Notes under the pieces: generated by a model
Databases searched by the model: none
Told to the model about the DNA's origin: nothing
The model's input: only the letters and a program-made list of their open reading frames with translations
Translations under genes and position numbers: made by a program
Shown here: positions 37,848 through 50,214 of the stretch, piece by piece
How the letters are laid out: each line of letters starts with the position of its first letter
Numbering within the stretch: position 1 is the stretch's first letter
NCBI GenBank assembly: GCA_963971535.1
Contig: OZ020593.1
Coordinates: 36,928,384-36,992,383, forward strand
Length of the DNA stretch: 64,000 nt
From: Notolepis coatsorum
Taxonomy: Eukaryota; Chordata; Actinopteri; Aulopiformes; Paralepididae
Reading direction: 5' to 3'

Positions 37848-38104
37848 AACCCTTTAAACTCTTCCTTTGCAGGTGTAGTACCAGCAAAGTACCAATAGAA
37901 ATATTCAATGTTATAGGACTGCAAGTACCTTATTAGTTGAAATGACCCTTTAAATGATCTTTCTTACAGGAGAACCATCAGCGATTCAACTATAATCAAT
38001 GTGTTATCAATGATATTCAAGTATCTTATTGAGTGCATTGACCCTTTAACTCTCACTCTTTACAGGAGAGGTATCAGTATTCAAGTATCTTATCGGGTGC
38101 ATTG
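37848..38104. repeat. Tandem repeats of about 64 bp, left part
   Basis: Units with 'accctttaactct', 'caggagaggtatcagtatt' and 'agtatcttat(c/t)gggtgca' recur here and at 40311-40486. Two hAT-type elements are inserted in the array. Confidence 0.8.
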
Positions 38105-38873
38105 CAGTGGCGGCCGGTGGGTACTTCACCACTAGGGGCGCTATACCAAACATTTTGCAAAATGCAAACATGTACAGTACAGTACCACGCAACACTCATG
38201 GCAAGACGTGAGCGATTCGACTCACGCTCACGGCAATGAATCGGCTCTTATGAACGAGTCGCTCAGCTGTTACTACAACAACACACAACCAGTCAAATAA
38301 AGTATAGTCTAGACTCTAATTCACAACTTGAAACACAATATATAAATAGAAAAGTTAGAAACAAAACTCGCCCGTCTACAAACACAGGCAGATCTCTCCC
38401 TCTCTCCTTCTCTCTCTCACACACAGCGCGACGTGGAATCGATTCGTTACACAATCAGACCTATTATATACCAAGAATAACTTCAGTATGAGTACAGGGC
38501 TGTACACATATTTTGCATATTGTTAAACGAGCCAAGGCTAGCTATTAAACTATCGATATGAATCGAAAATCTGGGACCCTGATGTAAACAAGACAAACGT
38601 CTTTCTCTGGTCTGCATCCCCTTAACAATTGTGTGTATTGAGCCGTACTGTATTGTACCCATTCTGCAATCTGTTAATAAAGTTCTCATTCATTCATTCA
38701 TTCAAACATAGACGATATTGAACAAGCCATAATCCACGTATTTTCAATCCGAGAGAGCTGCAGTAGTTAAATCAATGAGCCATCGATAAATAAACAATCA
38801 GCAATGTCTCGCTTCATGAATGGCCAGCAGTAGTACTGCTCCTAAAAAAACTATTTACAAACGTTAACGTTAA

Positions 38874-38875
<2 letters not shown>

Positions 38876-38948
<73 letters not shown>
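38876..38948. repeat. (GA)n microsatellite
   Basis: About 36 uninterrupted GA repeats inside the hAT-type element; a second short (AG)n lies at 39406-39425 after the minisatellite. Confidence 0.98.
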
Positions 38949-38951
<3 letters not shown>

Positions 38952-39009
38952 CTTCAACCTCGAACCTAAATTCCTTAGCAACCCGTGTTACCAAGTAAAC
39001 AAATCACGG

Positions 39010-39407
39010 AACGATAGCCTAGTACTACTAACGTTAGCTCCCAGAACGATAGCCAGTTAGCCCGCAACAGTCTAGTACTACTAACGTTAGCTCCCAGAAC
39101 GATAGCCAGTTAGCCCGCACCAGTCTAGTACTACTAACGTTAGCTCCCAGAACGATAGCCAGTTAGCCCGCACCAGTCTAGTACTACTAACGTTAGCTCC
39201 CAGAACGATAGCCAGTTAGCCCGCACCAGTCTAGTACTACTAACGTTAGCTCCCAGAACGATAGCCAGTTAGCCCGCACCAGTCTATTACTACTAACGTT
39301 AGCTCCCAGAACGATAGCCAGTTAGCCCGCACCAGTCTAGTACTACTAACGTTAGCTGCCAGAACGATAGCCAGTTAGCCCGCACCAGCCTAGTACTACT
39401 AACGTTA
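39010..39407. repeat. 53-bp minisatellite, about 7.5 units
   Basis: The unit includes 'cgatagccagttagcccgca' and 'gtactactaacgttagct' and is repeated almost perfectly. There are no unique spacers between the repeats, so it is not a CRISPR-type array. It is internal to the hAT-type element. Confidence 0.95.
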
Positions 39408-40310
39408 GAGAGAGAGAGAGAGAGACTCACTGTTTAGTTGAAACGTCCAGGGCAGGAGAGCTTGATAAACGTGTATAAGCCGCCATATAGCTTGTTAGCC
39501 AAGTGTTAGCTCAGCTGAGCTCGTCGACGTTAGCACAACACTCAACAAGTACATTCCTTTGTCCATTTCCGCTCGAACAGACTGCAAACTACCTGGCGTT
39601 CTATCGCCATGCTCAAAGACAAACTCTAACCTTAACCAACTTTGAAAGAGTGCCTAAGCTTAACAGTCTAAAGAACTTGCAATCACGGCACGGCACGCTC
39701 TAAGACAAACAACAGTCCTAGTACCAGGAACCAAGCTAGAAGCTAGAATTGGAACATTAGAAATTGGATTCGGCCAATCAGAGATCGTCTCTGTGAAATT
39801 CTGCCATGGAAAGAAATACTGGCGTCGGCCAATCAGAGAGCGTCTCCGCGAAATGCGGCTATGGAAATTCTCACGGAAGTTCACGCTGCTTTCTAGACCG
39901 CTTCAAATCGCGCTCGGATTCCAACATAATAGTCATATTTCAACGCACAACGCCGTATGCACTGATTGGCTGTGACGGAGACAGCGATCAAACTGTGACG
40001 CGCACTCAGAGCGCTATCGCGTATAGCCCGGGCCGAGAAATACAAAAAAAAAAAAAAAAAAAACGTGATGTCACTTCCTGCTCTGGAAAACGATGTTTTT
40101 TTAATTTAGATAATAACGTTATATTGTGCATTGGAAATACAAACATACTTAAAATGAGTAAATATTATTAATTTTAAACATGTTTATATTATTTATAGGG
40201 CTATAAAACACAAAAACGAAAAAGTTTTATTGTCTTCTTCTCTGATTTAACAGCAGCTGGCCAGCAGGTGGGTCGGCGCCCTAGCGCCCCTAGTGGTAGA
40301 GCCGCCACTG

Positions 40311-40486
40311 GTGCATTGACCCTTTAACTCTCCCTCTATACAGGAGAGGTATCAGTATTAAAGTATCTTATCGGGTGCATTGACGCTTTAACTCTCCCTC
40401 TATACAAGAGAAGTATCAGTATTCAAGTATCTTATCGGGTGCATTGCCGCTTTAACTCTCCCTCTATACAGGAGCGGTATCAGTAC
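40311..40486. repeat. Tandem repeats of about 64 bp, right part
   Basis: Continuation of the array at 37848-38104; nearly three units with 'aactctccctctataca(g/a)gag'. Interrupted at 40487 by another hAT-type MITE and followed by degenerate units after 40852. Confidence 0.85.
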
Positions 40487-40843
40487 TAGGGATGCTCGAT
40501 ATTGGCTTTTTTACCGATACCGATATACCGATATTGTCCAACTCTTAATTTCCGATACCGATATCAACCGATATCAACTGATACCGATATAAATGCAGGG
40601 TTTCCCCCCCAAAAAAACTGAATAATTTCAGGTAATTAATGTCTTGTTGTGGAATTAACATAACATTATGCATACTTTTGACAATAAATAAAATCAGAAT
40701 TTGTTCTTACTTGCTTGCCTGGGTAAATAAAGGTTATAGAAATGTAAAAAAAATAAAAATAAAAAATAAAAAAACTTTTTTTGAAAACCGATACCGATAT
40801 TTTCCGATATCACATTTTAGGCCGATAATATCGGACATCCCTA
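40487..40843. mobile_element. hAT-type MITE with TSD ATCAGTAC
   Basis: Perfect 8-bp TSD at 40479-40486 and 40844-40851. Ends TAGGGATG and CATCCCTA, followed by repeated CCGATACCGATAT motifs on both sides, a composition common in fish hAT MITEs. 357 bp, no coding capacity. Confidence 0.88.
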
Positions 40844-40851
40844 ATCAGTAC

Positions 40852-41625
40852 CCATATATACAATGTGCATCAATCAAATATCAAAATACAATATCAAAAT
40901 ACAAAAGGTGAAACGGGGTCAAAAGCCCTTGGAAGTCCTTGTGTTCAAGTTCAATCAGTTCGTATCATAGAAAAGGATAGTATGACCTTCATATCCTTGG
41001 AAGTTCTTGTGACTCAAGTTCAATTAGTTTGTTAATTCCTGATCCACTTCCTCACTGGGAGTGAGGAAGGCAATTCACAATCCTACCCGATTGTTGAGGC
41101 AACAGGGGTAACAGATCAGGCTCCTGGGTATAGCCCTGATCTATATCTGAGGTTCTTTGGGTTGGCTCGCCATCTTGTGTCGGTCCGGCACACGGACCGC
41201 GTGGGCACACGTGATGAGTGGTGGTCGGTCGGGACTCCTGGGAACTCTTCCCGGGGGTGGGAAAACCTGGCCTGCATAACAGGCATTCAGAAAATAAAAG
41301 CTATTTATCATCTTTCATTGCTTTATCATCTTTCATTGCTTTTATAACCAACGATTCTGTGAGCTTTAGTGAATTCAGTGGAAATATATAATGAACCACT
41401 CTTATATTATCCCGCCTGCTTTTTGTGCAATCCTCTTTCAAATACATATGTATGATGTACAAATGAGAGGAGCACACATTGGCTACCAAACCTAAGGAGA
41501 AAGTGTGCATACATCAAAAATACGCTGTACAGTAGCTGTTTTTAGTTAAAGGTGCCTATCTGTCTGTAATTTGAATTAGCACTGTACAGCACACATACAT
41601 GTACAGTATACACAGTACACACTCA

Positions 41626-41656
<31 letters not shown>

Positions 41657-41940
41657 ACCAACGGGCTAAACTGGTGAGCCGTTGAGAGGAACCACATGCG
41701 CACCATATCGGCACCATATAGGTTAATATGAAACGCACCAGATGTGCCATTTTATGATCCAAATTAACATTTATTTCACCAATTAGTCAAAAAGTCTCCT
41801 GGACCGACTGCCTCGCAGCCTGGGAGACGAGGCAGGATTCTGGGGAATCGGGGTGACTCAAGAAAAGGTTGGCAACTACACGTCCGTCCAGTACATGGTG
41901 TGCTGCCCATCGTTCTGAGCTAGGAAACGCTGCCTGTGCT
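40852..41940. other. No recognisable gene; short C/CA tract
   Basis: Contains a poly-C run followed by (CA)n at 41627-41658. Otherwise nothing supported. Confidence 0.45.
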
Positions 41941-41942
41941 GC

Positions 41943-42032
41943 AGATAGAGAGAGTCCAGTGCCTGCCTGGCACATAGAGAGAGACACAGTGCCTGCCTGG
42001 CACATAGAGAGAGACACAGTGCCTGGCAGGCA
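41943..42032. repeat. 30-bp minisatellite, three units
   Basis: The unit 'agtgcctgcctggcacatag' plus 'agagagacac' is repeated three times with few changes. Confidence 0.88.
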
Positions 42033-42667
42033 CATCCTATTTTGGGACATTCCTCAAAACAAAATGTTCCCTGCCTTTGTCTTTCAGGGGGACTTTTATT
42101 TTTTTTGGGGGAGTGCTTTTAATTGAATTACGTGATACAGGGTGAACCACAAGGAACGTCTGCAGTTTGTTCCCAAGGTAAACATCAGGGAAACAAATCT
42201 TACTAGCGTCATGTCCAAGGGGTGTACTTGTACTACATCAAGCTGCCTCACGCTACCATTGGTTCTCAAAGGCAACTTCTTATGGACTGGAAATCAACCG
42301 ACCTTCTCCGATCATGGGCTGTGTGTGCGTGTGTGCGTGTGTGCGTGTGTGCAGTGCGTCCGTGTGCAGTGCATACTATAGACTTCTGGACCATAAGGAC
42401 TTTTGAGTGATTTTGACTGGGTCTTACTTTGAGACATTTAGGCGTTAGGTTAAGGTTATCATAAGGGTTAGGGTTATCACCACATGTGGGGGTTGGTAAG
42501 GACAAGGGGCTAAGGAATTAATGTAGTCAATGAAATGTAGTAGACGGGCCTTAAGAATGTGTGTGTGTGTTTTCAAGTTTGTTTTATCTTCCTGAACAGG
42601 AAATTCCTTTTGCAGCAAAGCAGTCATTCTGACACTATTGTTGAAGTACATAACACCACATACGTAC

Positions 42668-42896
<229 letters not shown>

Positions 42897-43116
42897 GAGA
42901 GGGGGGGTGGAGAGTATCAAATTCTACATGGGGAAATCAAATATATTTAAGAACAAGATGTCTTTAGTATTATACTTGGCACACTGCCTGACCCTTTAAC
43001 CTAGAAGGAATTTGAAAATAAAATTGTTCAAACAGAGAGTGATGATGGCAGTCTAGAACAGAAAGGTTACACAACAACTGGCAGAAATACAGTAAATTAC
43101 GTTATTATAATGTTAA

Positions 43117-44031
43117 CACAATAACTGCCACGCAATATACGCATCCTTAGCAGCTGATGCCATCACTGTAAACGGTGGGAGTCGCTCACCTTGTTTGCAG
43201 GGCTATAACTATTTAAATATTATAACTATATATGCAATACTATGGCCCATTTGACATCGGGTATCTATCGTTCAAGATGTGGAAAAGTAATACTTTTTCC
43301 ATTCATACATTGTCGTTTTATACCGTGGTGAATATAAGTATAGTTTTAGAGTAGGATAATTCCTGGAACGCTAGTAATAGGCCGCAACGCATATTATACT
43401 TAATCCATTGGCATTTCGTCCCTATACAATAAAAAATTCAAATGCATATGATCGGTATATATTATGTTCCATCATGCATGCAAGAAAGGGGGGGTCGTTT
43501 ATGATAAATTAACAGTATTCGTTAGTACAACAGCATACGTTGATCAGAGCGTTGGCTATGAAAACAATGGACAATCAAGCTGAAATTAACGTTAGATTGC
43601 TCTTACCTCTGGCCGATGAGACTGCAAAAAGAATATTCTAATTGTTTGATTGCCATCTGCTAGATCGTATGTCCATTTGGCCGACGCCATAAGCTCCAAA
43701 AGCATAATGATTCTCGCGTCCCGAAGGCGATTCAATGCAATCGAGTGTGTATCTTGATCCACGTTACGAGAAAACTCCGCCCGGAAGACATTCACTGACG
43801 CACAGAGTCAAGCTTCCTCCAGAAAGTAAGTGCAACATCGGCTGCATACCACCAGGTGGCGGTATCGGGCCGTTGCGATCTCAGACAGAGTGCCAAACAT
43901 TCCCACTGCACAGCAGGATGACGTATGAATGGAAATAGCAAATAAAATAAATAACGATCATAATAACGAGTATACTTGTTGTTGGCATAATTCGATTAGA
44001 GGGCTATAACGAGTTTTTGGTGCAGAAATGG
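43117..44031 (-). mobile_element. TTAA-flanked family 1 element, copy 3 (inverted)
   Basis: Bounded by TTAA at 43113-43116 and 44032-44035. On the minus strand it has the same order as copies 1 and 2: end CATTTCTGCACC, core 'gtggtatgcagccgatg', a GGTAAGAG motif (about 43607), the poly-C tract (43492-43498 on plus as G), then the AT-rich half. Upstream of the GGTAAG a minus-strand frame of 67 codons (43795-43592) contains MASAKWTYDLADGNQTIRIF and reaches the donor-like site. Homology to the other copies includes this stretch (for example 'gatggc(a/g)atcaaacaatt' in copy 2). Confidence 0.78.
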
Positions 44032-44035
44032 TTAA

Positions 44036-44282
44036 AGGAACACGCCAACATTATGGGAAATGCGCTTAAGAAGATAGATAGGCCTACCAATTCCCTCTCT
44101 GTGCACTCAGTAGAAAGCTATCCGGCTGCAAGCTAGCCTAGCTTAGCACAAATGTAATGTAAGTGGATATGGACCACTAGCCTAGCTTAAAACTCTAGGA
44201 GAAGTGTTTGGCAAACAGCCAGGCTAGCAGGTCTGTATCCGTTTCCTAGGCTAGCTTGCAGCCGGATCGCTAGAGAGGAGAA
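44036..44282. mobile_element. Foldback MITE
   Basis: Inverted segments ATCCGGCTGCAAGCTAGCC (44119) and GGCTAGCTTGCAGCCGGAT (44252) enclose a shorter GCTAG-rich palindrome. It lies directly next to the TTAA of family 1 copy 3. Similar sequences are common in teleosts. The outer ends are not resolved. Confidence 0.7.
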
Positions 44283-44323
44283 TAAATCTATCTTCTTGTG
44301 TTGGTGTATGGTTAATGTTTAAC

Positions 44324-44325
<2 letters not shown>

Positions 44326-44398
<73 letters not shown>
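44326..44398. repeat. (GT)n microsatellite
   Basis: About 36 GT repeats, uninterrupted. Confidence 0.98.
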
Positions 44399-44399
<1 letters not shown>

Positions 44400-44837
44400 T
44401 AAAATGCAGAGAAGTGGACCATACATCCATGTAATTTGCTCCTCAAGCTGCTGCTGTGTTTGTATAAGATGGAGAGAGCATGAATGAGGGAGAGAAGGAG
44501 GGAGGGAAGGAGACACGTTGTGTAGAGAGACCCTTCACACACAGGCAGGCACTGATCATCTGTTGTGTGGGGGGTTCTTACATCTGAAGCCTGTATTTCC
44601 TTTCGGGCTGTCAACCAGATGACATTCTATGATTCATCCTGTACACAGCCTGTTATCCAATAGTACACACACAGATACACACATGCACATACACACACAA
44701 ATCCCCAAAGACACTCATGGTGGGCGTGCCCACCATACACATCCATCAAATACGTTTGCATTATCAAGTATTGCACTTGATAATGCAAATTAAGCATTCA
44801 AAGACTAATGTAGGTGATATGCTCAGAGTCTGAGGTA

Positions 44838-44970
44838 ATATGAAGCACCACTGGAACTGACGTCATCATTATTTCATATGAAGCACCACTGGAACTGACG
44901 TCATCATTATTTCATATGAAGCACCACTGGAACTGACGTCATCATTATTTCATATGAAGCACCACTGGAA
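44838..44970. repeat. 38-bp minisatellite carrying CRE palindromes
   Basis: Nearly identical 38-bp units begin ATATGAAGCACCACTGG. The first three contain TGACGTCA, the consensus cAMP-response element (44858-44865, 44896-44903, 44934-44941). The fourth unit diverges before the motif. Confidence 0.93.
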
Positions 44971-45029
44971 CTAAAGTTGTCTAAAGGCGAACTAACATTT
45001 CAGGAAAAAGAGATGGATATGCAACATGA

Positions 45030-45519
<490 letters not shown>

Positions 45520-45805
45520 TACTCACGCGTGTCTTGTATATATCTTCTACAATTTATTTTTAAGATCTCCTTATTTTCAGCATTGGCTTGTATTTAAGTT
45601 GTTCATTCTAGTTAAGTATTGTGTGATCTGTCACGTGGGGTGGTGGTGTGCGTAGGACCCAATTGCAGACAAGGGGAGATGGCAGCAAGTCCAAGGGTTT
45701 TAATCACACAAAACTAATAACAGAACAAGGGAACAAAACTAACAAAACAAAACCTCTCAGTGACAACTGGAAGAGGGGCAAAAGTAAACAAACACAAACA
45801 CTTAC

Positions 45806-46172
45806 AGGTGCAGCTCGATAAATTAGAATATCGTGGAAAAGTTTTTTTATTTCAGTAATTCAATTCAAAAAGCGAAACTCTCGTATATTATAGATTCATT
45901 GCACACAAAGTGAAATATTTCAAGCGTTTATTTGTTTTAATTTAGATGATTATGTCTTACAGCTCATGAAAGCCCAAAATTCTGTATCACCAATACAAAT
46001 TTTAAAATAGATGTATTTTTCTTTTGTATATAGAAATGTCGGCCTTCTGAAAAGTATGTTCATGTATGTTCACTCAGTATTTGTTAGGGGCTCCTTTTGC
46101 ACAAATGACTGCATCAATACAGCTAAATATATAGACTTTTCCACGATATTCTAATTTATTGAGCTGCACCTG
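45806..46172. mobile_element. Tc1/mariner-type MITE
   Basis: Flanked by TA on both sides (45804-45805, 46173-46174). Near-perfect inverted ends CAGGTGCAGCTC.ATAAATTAG continue through 'atatcgtggaaaag'. The 367-bp element has no transposase and resembles Tc1-type repeats common in fish. Confidence 0.88.
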
Positions 46173-46508
46173 TACTTGGAAACATGGAACAAGAAACATG
46201 GAACGGGCAACATAGACAGCGTAGTAGATACAATTAACTGACACAGAGAACAGGCAACAAGGGACTCAAATAAACAGGAACAAATGACAAACGAGAAACA
46301 CCTTGGATGATGAACTGGAGACACCAGGGAGGGGAAACAGACTGACAAGAACTACAAGGAACTACAACTATGGACGACAAGACAAACACCAGACACTGGG
46401 ACAAAACAAGCAGACTACTGACACTAAACAGAGAACCTAATAACAGACAGTAACTACAAAGACTAAGACTAAACAGATAACATAATACAACACAAGAGTA
46501 ACACTAGA

Positions 46509-47390
46509 CTAACAGGGGAACATGAAGTGCAAGAGACAGAGAAGGGGAGAGATAGAGAGCAAGAGAGAGATAAGGGAAAGAACACTAAGGGACAGAAATA
46601 CAAGGAACAAACATACAGTGACGGGGAGAGGTAGAGCAGGGGAGAACAGTCCATGAAGAGGTGGGACGTTACAGTACCTCCCCCCCAAGGGACGGATTCC
46701 AGACATCTCAAATGATCGCCCGGGGGTGAGCAGGGTGGGTGGGTTGGATCCAGCAGAGGGGAACTGAGGCAAACCAGGAAGAAGGGGACAAGAGACAGAA
46801 GGCTGGGGAAGGGGATTTGGGACAGGCGGCTGGAAATGGGGACCTAACACAGAAGGTTGAGGAAAGGGACTTGGGAGAAGGGTCCTAGAGAAGGTGGGGG
46901 GAAAGCCCAAGAAGGGGAATAGAGGAGGAGGGTTTGGGAAAGGAACTAGGAAGGGGATTGGAGAAGGGAGGTTGGGAAAAGGAACTACTGTAGGAAGGGG
47001 ACTAGAGAAGGAAGGTTGGCAAAAGGAACCAGGAAGGAGAGTGGAAAAGAGAGGTTGGGGAAAGGAACCAGTGAGATAGGGGCTGGAGACAGAGGGCTGG
47101 GGAAGGGAATGAGGGAGAAGAGGGGTCCTCCTGGGGGTAGGACAAGCCAGAGGTTCAGGAGGCTCTCTGGGAGACAGGACAGAAACAGGGGACTCCGAGA
47201 CTAGAGCAGGGATCTCCACGGGGACAGGAGCAGGGATCTCCTCTGGGACAGGAGCAGGAAGCTCCACAGAGACGAGATCTGGGAGCTCCACAGGGACAGG
47301 AATGGAAATGCTGGCTAGTGGGAAATCTGCAGCACTGGGCAGAGCGCACGTCACGGCGCTCGTCTGCCGGATCCGTGCTGCATTTTTCAC
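46509..47390 (-). other. Proline-rich ORF in a purine-rich repeat, unlikely to be a gene
   Basis: A 293-aa minus-strand frame is made of degenerate Pro/Leu/Val repeats (VPVEIPALV, SFPQP). It arises from GGGAA/GGAG-rich imperfect repeats on the plus strand between 46690 and 47300. There is no recognisable domain or signal. It lies within the composite repeat and starts in a TTAA-type element. I consider it a by-product of composition, although expression cannot be excluded. Confidence 0.6.
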
Positions 47391-48063
47391 TGATCATCAA
47401 ATACACTGTTTGAAAGTTGAATTTGCCGCCTTTCGATAGCCATCACACTCAACCAATTGCGTGCTTCGGGTCTCGAGTTACATGACGATATATCCGGCGA
47501 GCGTCATTTGACCAGGTCCAGTAATGAACGGTCCTGAACTGACCAACCACTGCTGATGGCGAAAATTATTGATCACCTTTGTAGCCAACGAGCGTCCGCT
47601 CCGAAAGAGGTGCCACATGGGCGGGTGACACAGGAAGACGAAGAAGTCATTGTTTTGACTTGCCGAATGAATGGCAGCGGTACACACATTACCACAACCG
47701 GTACACATTCTCAAACACTCATTTTCCGTGGGATTTTTATAAAATGTGGACCTGTACTACACAAAACTTCAGGATATGGAACCACAGTGTTTTCCAGCTC
47801 CTACCTCTATGCTGGAACTTAATCTGGCAACCACTAAACAGAAATGTGAGCACACACAACTTTTACTTCACTGTGTTCAAACCTCTGTTTCTCTAATACA
47901 TTAGCAGATCTTTATTGACTTAGCAACTTCAGAATGTTACCGTTCAAAAGAGACCAGACTCATGCATGTGCTATAAGTATAAAGTATAAAGCTAAGTTTA
48001 CCAAAAAAGGTATGCAGCAAACAAAAACTAAAATGGCCCCATTTTTGCCTGATGCTTAAGAGT
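47320..48063 (-). mobile_element. TTAA-flanked non-autonomous element, family 2, copy B
   Basis: Inverted relative to copy A (3747-4525), with matching blocks including 'agttgaatttg', 'actgctgatggcgaaaa' and 'accagactcatgcatg'. The end near TTAA at 48064-48067 reads ACTCTTAAGCATCAGG in reverse complement. The other end is degraded and approximate. Confidence 0.65.
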
Positions 48064-48109
48064 TTAAGGGGATAACTATATATAAAACGGTATACACTGT
48101 TATCTTCAT

Positions 48110-48200
48110 TTTATGGTAAATAGGTTTTGCGGCTCCAGATTAATTGTATTTTGTGGGAGGGGGGAATGGCTCTTTTCATAGTAAAAGTTGCTGACCCCTG
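48110..48200. mobile_element. hAT (Charlie-like) fragment
   Basis: The end 'gttgctgacccctg' (CAGGGGTCAGCAAC reversed) and 'gcggctcc' resemble one terminus of Charlie-type hAT elements. Only a fragment. Confidence 0.5.
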
Positions 48201-48489
48201 CACTACACTAACAGGGGGACACGAATAGCAAGAGAGAGAAGGGGAGAGATAGAGAGCAAGAGAGAGAGATAAGGGAAAGAACACTGAACACGGACAGAAA
48301 TACAAGGAACAAACATACAGGGATGGGGAGAGGTAGAGCAGGGGAGAACAGTCTATGAAGCGGTGGGACGTTACAGTGAACTGTGTGATTTTGTGTGATG
48401 GGCGGACTAGCAACGTTTTTCATTGTACGGAAAACTGTCCGTTTATGTGCACATGACAATAAATCATCTTGAATCTTGAATCTTGAACC

Positions 48490-48888
48490 CATTATAAATG
48501 AAAGCCTGGTATGATCTGTCTAGCTGAGTTCTGGTCCATTCCCTGACAGATGAAAGCATAAAAATCCATTAAACTGACATGTATGGTAAATGAGTGTATA
48601 GGAGAAGCTGCAGAGAGGTGAAAGATGAAACCGATCCCACTGCTATTCAAAAACATGTTGTGTCAATCTTACTGTTAAACAGTATAGCAATAGGCCTGTA
48701 ATGTTGTGCACTGATTCTTGAAAGCAGAGATGAAGCAAATCTAATTTGGTGTTTTAGAGGTCAAATAAGAACCATGTACCCTATTAATCATACAGTAAGC
48801 CTATCATTGTGCAGGGAATGGTTAATTCAGATATTTGTTATCAAAGTTATTATTTCACTGGAATTGTGTATTTGCTGTTATTATATCG
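48490..48888. other. No recognisable gene
   Basis: Begins with a diverged unit of the tandem repeat at 45030; otherwise AT-rich unassigned sequence. Confidence 0.45.
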
Positions 48889-49069
48889 AAGGTTATCCTA
48901 TAACCCTAGTTACATGATTTCTTGTGAGTGTTCTGCTCTACTGGGATATTACCTTGTTACTTACGCCCATTTCCGTTTATGAATATAAGCGACGGGCGTG
49001 ACCGTGCTTCCATCTTCCAGAGTCTTGACCTTGACCTTCTCGACAGTCAGGGGTCCTCAGTGAGTGAGG

Positions 49070-49580
49070 AGCAAGTCAAGTCAAGTCAAGTCAAGAGTTT
49101 TAATTGTCACGGCATACAGGTATACAATGAAATGCGGGTGGTCTTGCCCGCAACGATGTGCAATACAGTGGTACATATAATAGAATCAAAAGAAGAAAAC
49201 AACATTGTGCAGTAAACAGGTAACAGGTAACATGGAGTGACATCTCGGTATCTGTACATAGTTATTTACAGAGCATATGGGACATGCTAGTTAGCTTTGG
49301 TAGTGCAATACACTGTTCCTGTTATTCTAATTTAAAGTGTCCTTTCCTTTGGCCATAAGTGTGCGTGTGTGCGACATGAGTGTGTGCCCGCTCATGTTAA
49401 AGTGTTAAGTGGCTGCTCGTGTGTGAGCGTGCACAGTGTGTGTGTCGTGTGTGTGTTCATGTGTGCTTGTGTGTGGATAGTTCAATGTTCTGAGCACTCA
49501 ATGTTCATTGTTCATGGCTCTGATGGCCTGGGGGAAGAAGCTGAGCCTAAGCCGCTCTGTCCTAGTAGCTGGGGTTCGCA
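49070..49580 (-). pseudogene. Rex1-like LINE 3' end
   Basis: Matches the 3' part of the LINE at 32247-34178, including 'ctgatggcctgggggaaga', which encodes the FFPQAI block on the minus strand. The tail is the repeated CAAGT run at 49074-49094. The RT is missing entirely. Confidence 0.8.
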
Positions 49581-49621
49581 GGCAGAGCGAACTCATGTTA
49601 CTAGGGTTATAGGATAACCTT

Positions 49622-50214
49622 CGTTACATTTCGTTCTTGCTTCACGTTCTGCTCTACTGGGACACAGGAGCGGAGCAGGATGCGGAGAGCCCGACAAATG
49701 TACCCACTGAGGTCCCCATTACAACCATCAGAACACTGGGGAGGGTCCGGGCCCCATCACCCTTCCTAGTGAGGGGTGGGGCGGGGGACAGGACACCGAC
49801 TGTGCGGAAAAAGGTAACAGCACCCAAAAAACGCACAAGGTGAGTAGACCATGCGGAAAAAGGACCGCGTCTACCCCACCGCGCGTCCCACTCGCTACAA
49901 GGGAAACGCACGCGAAGCATAAGCTTGTGTTACCGCTCCCACACCTCATGGGGTCTGGGTCGTTGAACCCCGACTCTGCCTGCGAGGCGTCTCGTGGGGT
50001 CGGGGTTCCGAACCCTGACTCTGCCAGCGAAGCCTTAGCAGCGGGGCGTGGAGGAGGTCCCAGCCCCATGGACCACTCAAAGGCAGGCCTGCCGAGGCCG
50101 TGGCATCGAGACCTCTCCAGGTGTTTACTTGTGACACCACCCTTTACACCACCAGCGCACGGACAGGACACAACAGGTGAAGGCCCTTCTCCGCCTGGTA
50201 CGCCGCGAAGACCC
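49622..50214. other. GC-rich sequence without a supported gene
   Basis: ORFs up to 147 aa on both strands overlap (50171-49728 minus, 49840-50244 plus) without recognisable motifs. A duplicated block, 'cgtggggtcggggttcc' and 'catggggtctgggtcgttg', is visible at 49947-50010. The open frames follow from high GC content and repeats. Confidence 0.45.

Larger units (their letters stand above)
38105..40310. mobile_element. hAT-type element (2206 bp) with TSD GTGCATTG
   Basis: A perfect 8-bp TSD flanks it at 38097-38104 and 40311-40318. The ends read CAGTGGCGGC and GCCGCCACTG, perfect 10-bp inverted repeats followed by related GGGGCGC motifs. There is no transposase ORF. The interior holds an AATAAAG/(ATTC)n retroelement-like tail (38480-38703), a (GA)n microsatellite and a 53-bp minisatellite, so most of it is expanded or captured sequence. 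Confidence 0.88.
45629..48376. mobile_element. Composite repeat inserted in the LINE tail
   Basis: Starts TGTCACGTGGGGTGG and ends near GGGACGTTACAG, flanked by similar GTGTGAT sequences (about 45621 and 48385) that may be a TSD. It contains an A-rich region, a Tc1-like MITE, a GA-rich stretch (46500-46660) that recurs at 48215-48370, a purine-rich minisatellite-like region and a TTAA family 2 element. The class of the carrier is not recognised. A related terminus with 'ggacccaa' appears near 55275. Confidence 0.6.

Noticed and set aside
39010-39407. CRISPR-like array of 53-bp repeats
   Set aside because: Units are head to tail with no unique spacers, and the sequence is eukaryotic.
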